A stretch of 64,000 nt of DNA, taken from positions 126,001-190,000 of the forward strand of contig JBBHKE010003308.1 in assembly GCA_037447655.1 (NCBI GenBank). Direction: 5' to 3'. This document shows positions 59,128-64,000 of the stretch, piece after piece. Positions within the stretch are counted from its first letter, which is position 1. Each line of letters opens with the position of its first letter. This DNA comes from Zygnema cylindricum. Taxonomy: Eukaryota; Streptophyta; Zygnematophyceae; Zygnematales; Zygnemataceae. The notes under the pieces are model-generated. The model was not told the origin of the DNA. It worked only from the letters and a program-made list of their open reading frames with translations, and ran no database searches. The position numbers and the translations under genes are program-made.

Positions 59128-61066
59128 GTACCAAAAGGCCAAGCGATGGTGGGTAGAGAGGAGGTCCACGCTTGACGGAATACGAGAGACAACTAGGACG
59201 TTATCTACTTCTAGTTTTGGGACAAGATCGGTGGCGGTTACCAAGGCTTTGCCGAAACGAGGAAGGAAGGAAGTTGCTTGGGTGACTGTTATACATGAGG
59301 AGTTGCTTTCGGATTTTGAACGTTGTAAGAAAGCGGGTATGAAGATGTCCACCTCAATTCTCAGGAACATCGCTAGGGACATAATAAGAGAAAGGAGGAA
59401 GGAGTACGGCCCGGAATGGTTCTACAACGCTAGGGACATAATAAGAGAAAGGAGGAAGGAGTACGGCCCGGAATGGTTCTACAATGACGGGTCCGAAATA
59501 CATCCAATCATCAATAAAAGGTGGGTGCAAAGGTGTCAAGAGAATCACAACATCGTTTTGCTTGCGCAAAAGGGGAAACTACAATCTAGTCCGGAGAAAG
59601 AGGAATACATTGAGCGTACCGTAGCCTTCCACATGAGCGTTCTGAAGCGTGGGCTTGAATCCGGTGAGTCTCTTTCCATTACGAATAATGTATAAAGAAG
59701 TCTTTTTTTTTAATTGTGTTTTATTTTTGTTGTATTCCCTACTTGACGACATATACCAAAAAAAACTAAGCTTGTTTTGGTTTGGCGGCGCATGTATACC
59801 AAGAATTTTCAACGAAGACCTCATGGAAAACATGGATGAAACTCACATGATCGTCAACACCGATAATGGAAAGACTTTGGGGTTTCGAGGGGATGATGTG
59901 GTAAAATACGCTGACGTCGCCGGAGGGGGTGAATCCATGACTCTTATGGTGCGAATCAGTGGAGGGGTGAACGCTCGTATCGAGAACCCGATGATAATTT
60001 TTGCAAATTGTGGCAGAAATTACTCGATACAAGGTTTACCGGAAAACATCCCGGGTGTGTTTTATCTTCTCATTTAATGTTTTCAAATTATTTTTTAATG
60101 TCTTTTAGTCTTTGATGAAGGTTCCTCTATTTCTCTCCATCTATGTTTTTTGGTTTCAATTTTCAATCTATATCTATCTACCTTGTCCTCTTATACCTCC
60201 TCCCCCCTTCTCTTATTACAAAATAAAGAAATTTAGGATCTTTAATTTTCTAACTTATGTTATCTCAAACAAAGACACCTATTATAAGCTACTTATGGTT
60301 CACTTAGCTTGCTTTACGTCTGATGCAAATGGAGCAAACAATACAAAATGTTAATTTTCTTCCTTTTTTGTGTATTATATATCTTTGCAGGCGTTTGTTA
60401 CCGGACCGGCCCGAAGGGGTGGAATGATGAAACGGTGTTCCCACAATGGGTCAAAGAGGCAAGGTCTTACCAAGGGGATCGAGATGGACGTAAAAAAATT
60501 ATATTTATGGACAACTGCGGTGGTCACAACACGTCCGACGAGTTGGAGCGAGTTCTAGAGGCCAAAAACACCTTGTTACACTATTTTCCACCTAATGCAA
60601 CGCATCTTGTTCAACCGGCCAACTCTTTCGTGATTTCCAAAACCAAGGACGTGTGGGGACGCATTTGGGACAGTTGGAAGGCGAAAGGAATTGAGAACGG
60701 TCAATGGGCTAAACATTCTAGCCGTGGATGTTCCGGTAAATTGGTTGGACCGATAAAGCATTTTTTACAAAATTGGTAAGGGACTCTATCCGAGAGGTCA
60801 ATGCGATGAGAGACAAAAACGGAATGAGTTATTCGAGAAAAGTGATGATTCAATGTGGCTTGTCTCTACGCGACGGAAAGTGGGAAGAAGACATGCTCAT
60901 ACAACAATTGCGAGGCATAATCAGCAAATATCGCAACCACTTCGCAGGCAAAGTTGTGGAACCTCGTTGCCCGAGGGCAAGGGAATTCCTCCAAAATATT
61001 GAAGATGCCGACAGTCAGCAAGATAGCATTTTCAATGAGGGAGGGATGAGAGGCAATGAGTCTTAA
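59128..61066 (+). pseudogene. Pogo-like DDE_1 transposase, intron-containing, inactive
   Basis: DDE_1 enzymes (Tc1/mariner-pogo group) catalyse cut-and-paste transposition. Exons: about 59128-59663, 59818-60054 and 60391-61066, with GT-AG introns. The first holds a CenpB-type DNA-binding region (HEELLSDFERCKKAGMKMS, INKRWVQRCQENHNIVLLAQ). The second holds MENMDETHMIV with the first catalytic Asp (59835-59837). The third holds FMDNCGGHN with the second (60510-60512) and LVQPANSFVISKTKD, where the expected third Asp is Asn (60621-60623). A one-base shift in a T/A-rich run near 60762-60772 separates the C-terminal part (SYSRKVMIQCGLSL). Exon 1 contains an exact 60-bp tandem duplication (two copies of ARDIIRERRKEYGPEWFYN). 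These defects make it inactive. A fragment of a relative lies at 9432-9602. Confidence 0.8.
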
Positions 61067-61378
61067 AGATATTCCATAATTGCCTATTATTTTTTTGTTT
61101 TTATACATAAGTTAGGGAATGGCAGTTTAAAAATAGAGTGGGAAACGCGGTTAAACTTGTGCCAGATTAATGTAGACAATTAATGGAGTCCATTATTCAT
61201 TGACTCCATAGGATAAAACAAATTTCGTATGTGTGTATGGTTTTTTTATGGGATAATACAATTTCGGTTTTTATGAAGTTCTCGTGTCTTGTGTATCATG
61301 GAATTTCATGTATTCCTATAAATTCTTATGTATTTACCTTCAGATGTTGTTAATGTGGTGTTCAAATTTTGAGTGTGC

Positions 61379-61621
61379 TTCTAATATGAACTCATATATT
61401 TTGTTGCAATGTAAATCCTACCCTAATCAGCGACGACTATGCTTCGTCGTTTGTTCAACTTCTAATATGAACTCATATATTTTGTTGCAATGTACATCCT
61501 ACCCTAATCAGCGACGACTATGCTTCGTCGTTTGTTTAACTTTTAATATGAACTCATATATTTTGTTGCAATGTACATCTTACCCTAATCAACGACGACT
61601 ATGCTTCGTCGTTTGTTCATC
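61379..61621. repeat. Three 81-bp tandem repeats with CGACGA hairpins
   Basis: Units begin at about 61379, 61460 and 61541 with TTCTAATATGAACTCATAT and each contains AGCGACGACTATGCTTCGTCGTTTG, an internal inverted repeat. They are nearly identical, with few substitutions. Confidence 0.9.
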
Positions 61622-63029
61622 ATCCTTCTCAGAAATTGATAAATTGTTTGTTTCATAAACCGCATATACATCGCAACAATGTAATGGTTGCCCTTTCAGC
61701 GACGAGAACTTGTCATCGCAGGATGGAAATTCAGCGGCGAGAAAATTTTCTTATCATATCCGACAAAATTTTCTTATCATATCCGACAAAGCAGAGGTTG
61801 TGTCGTCGCTAAATGGAAATCCAACGAGGAAACATCTTCATCATCATCTGCGAGAGTACAAAGGGTGTTTTGTCGCTAGACAAAAATCCAACGACATAGC
61901 AATATTCTCATCATCTCCGGAAAAACAGAGAGTTTAAATTCGGTGAATTCAAAACATAGAAGCCTTTCAGCGGCGTGGTTGTTTCGTCGGTGGTTGATGA
62001 AATTTCAGTTATCATATTACATGGGTAATATTATATTAAAGACCAAATTTTAGGTTTTTTCATATATAAAAAAAAACACAAAAAAACTAGACAATAACCA
62101 TTAAAACAGTAGTGAAAAATCAAACCAAAGTATTCTGGATAGGAAAAGCGAAGATGAAAAAAGATACGAGGTGGAAATAAAAGAAAAAAGTCATATTTGT
62201 AGTATATACAAATGATTCACAAACGAAAAATGCCAAGAACATATAATATATTTAAATACAATAGTGTCATTGATACAACATGAAAGCAATTTAAAAAACA
62301 CACAATGTAACGAAAATATATAAAAAAAGTTGACACATAAAAAATCATTCATTAAAAACAATGGAAGAAGAAGTAAAAAATTTATATATTTTATGATAAA
62401 ATCTTTTTACAACGTTAAACTAAAACAAAAAAATATCTAAGGCCTATTAATCTACAAAAGTCAACAAAGCTCTAAATAGTATTGAATTCCTAACGTTTCT
62501 GCTTCTATCTCGGAAATCCTCCTTAAAAAAAAAAATCCTTCATATTTTACACAAACTAACTAAGTATCAACGATTTGTGATAAGAAATATAGATCCATGA
62601 AAGGCTCGTCACGATATAATCCATACGCTTTTGTATGCTTGAATACCTTCAATTTGATATTTTCTTCTTCCTTACGATCGTATGGGTGCTCTCCAATACA
62701 AAAGGCAGTCGGATATAAATTCATCGTCGATGACAATTTAAGATACACAAAGAGACAAAGATAACGGATTAGTAGGGGGTATATGGGCTTGACAAATATA
62801 ACGCAAAAAAAGGGACAGAGAGAGAGACTAAAGGAGTATGTCATATTCAAAGATGGCAATGAAATGTATGGAGACATAGCGACAATGTATGGAGACATAG
62901 CGACAGAGTGATGGTGGATGGTAAACGACCAAGGAGAAAAATAAGGCGTACAGGCGAGAAGGGAGATGATATGGAAGAGGGAGTGATAAAATTTTAGGGA
63001 GGGCACAAGATACAGAAGTAGGGGGAAAT
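61622..63029. other. Non-coding; scattered CGTCGC motifs then AT-rich
   Basis: From 61690 to 61990 several short GCGACGA/TCGTCGC motifs occur, like those in the 81-bp repeats and around 56.8-59 kb. A 21-bp unit (AATGTATGGAGACATAGCGAC) is tandemly repeated at 62861-62909. The rest is AT-rich without a recognised gene. Confidence 0.4.
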
Positions 63030-63105
63030 GATAAATGATAGATTGAAAGAGATAGATAACAAGATGGATAAATGATAGATTGAAAGAGATAGATAACAAG
63101 ATGGA
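63030..63105. repeat. 38-bp tandem duplication
   Basis: Two adjacent copies of a unit starting GATAAATGATAGATTGAAAG. Confidence 0.85.
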
Positions 63106-64000
63106 GAGCAGTGATGAGAGGGAACCAGGTGTCAAAAGATGAGCAAATATTCAAGAGGGAAGAAGGGAAAATTTACCGACGAGGTAGTGAGGCACGAAAT
63201 AAGCGGGACACAGATCGAAAAAGAGAGTAAAATGGGGAAAAAACGATTCAGAACAAAAAACAAAGAAAGGATATAAGACAGAACGAGGGAGAGAGAGAGA
63301 GTGGGAAAAAGAGAGTGAGAGAGAAGAGTAAGGAAAGGGAATGGGAACAAATGTGGGAGACGGACAATTAGTAGAGGGAGAGATTGAGAGATAAAGAGGT
63401 TGAGAGAATGAAAGAGGAAGAATAAGGAGGTAGAGAGCGCAAGAGAGATGAATAAACATGCTGAGATACGCACTTACCTATGTTTTCCTAATAATCCCAG
63501 AAAAATTTAGCGATGACGTTGGCTCAGACTTCCTTGTTGTTCCGCCATATTACAGTCTACCCTACTACAGCTATAAACCCTAAAAATAGGTATAGATTAC
63601 TGGATGTTGCAAGACTAAGCGAGGCGCCGGGTCGGTGATCCGCATCTTGCCCGAAAAATGGCGACGTCGTGTAAAAATGGATCTGCGAGATTCAAAAGCC
63701 TGCCACCGGAAAATGAGGATGTGGTTGGGATTTGACTGACCACAAAATCTTTTTTTTGTGTTTTGTCCGCATATACTGTTGGATTGTTATCAGTTCTCGT
63801 CTTCAAAGTGCCGTGTTTTTTCAATTCTAAATTAAATAACTTCACTCTAATATTTACACAATATGACACTAATTTGTTTATCGTTTTGTAAAACATAACC
63901 CATTTTAAAGTCAAACTTAACTCTAATAAGCGTCTATTTCGTTCAAAGGTTTGGTATTACCGTTATGTTCACTTTTGACCCTTTAATAGTGTCAACATAT
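63106..64000. other. Non-coding end of window with GA-rich segment
   Basis: A GA-rich segment (about 63280-63450) is followed by ordinary AT-rich sequence. No gene is recognised. Confidence 0.4.

Noticed and set aside
1-64000. CRISPR array, bacterial operon or phage region
   Set aside because: No regularly spaced identical repeats with unique spacers, no operon structure, and the genes have spliceosomal introns and eukaryotic families.

Overview
The window is nuclear DNA from a green-lineage eukaryote, most likely a land plant or a streptophyte alga. It carries a pentatricopeptide-repeat (PPR) gene, a plant-type AP-4 mu adaptin gene and a plastid-type Mpv17/PMP22 gene, all split by GT-AG introns, plus short interstitial TTTAGGG-like stretches. 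The species cannot be named from the sequence. Host genes are sparse. Transposable elements and simple repeats make up most of the 64 kb.

Layout. 0-1.3 kb: a poly-G run and small inverted-repeat elements. 2.7-5.9 kb: one exon of an unrecognised membrane protein (minus strand), lying head to head with the 3' part of a PPR gene (plus strand). 6.4-12.4 kb: a nest of broken mobile elements (hAT-like MITE, LINE 3' end, a pogo-like fragment, a dead copia RT/RNase H, and an inverted LTR of a gag-only family). 12.5-18.7 kb: a 6.1 kb almost pure purine array built on GGGAGA. 19-26.4 kb: remnants of a gag-protease retroelement and of PIF/Harbinger transposases. 26.6-28.8 kb: two terminal-inverted-repeat elements with clear target duplications. 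29.6-34.7 kb: Mpv17/PMP22 gene. 35.4-37.9 kb: a fold-back structure with arms of about 690 bp. 38.3-42.5 kb: a complete, young LTR element with 5-bp target duplications that encodes gag plus shreds of pol in one open frame. 42.6-43.3 kb: a second Harbinger-type MITE. 44.5-52.8 kb: complete 13-exon AP4M gene on the minus strand. 53.6-54.4 kb: intact hAT-type MITE. 56-61 kb: a degenerate pogo-like (DDE_1) DNA transposon with a companion reading frame of unknown function. 61.4-64 kb: short tandem repeats and AT-rich DNA.

Only the three host genes are expected to serve the cell: RNA metabolism in an organelle (PPR), cargo sorting at the trans-Golgi network (AP-4 mu), and an inner-membrane Mpv17-type protein. 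They show no operon-like or functional linkage. The most unusual content is mobile: the gag-only LTR family with a tRNA-like module inside its LTRs, the unknown protein carried in the pogo-like region, the large fold-back, and the purine array that appears to start in a CT tract of an LTR. Coordinates of exons were derived by hand from reading frame, splice sites and remembered family patterns; no search was run.
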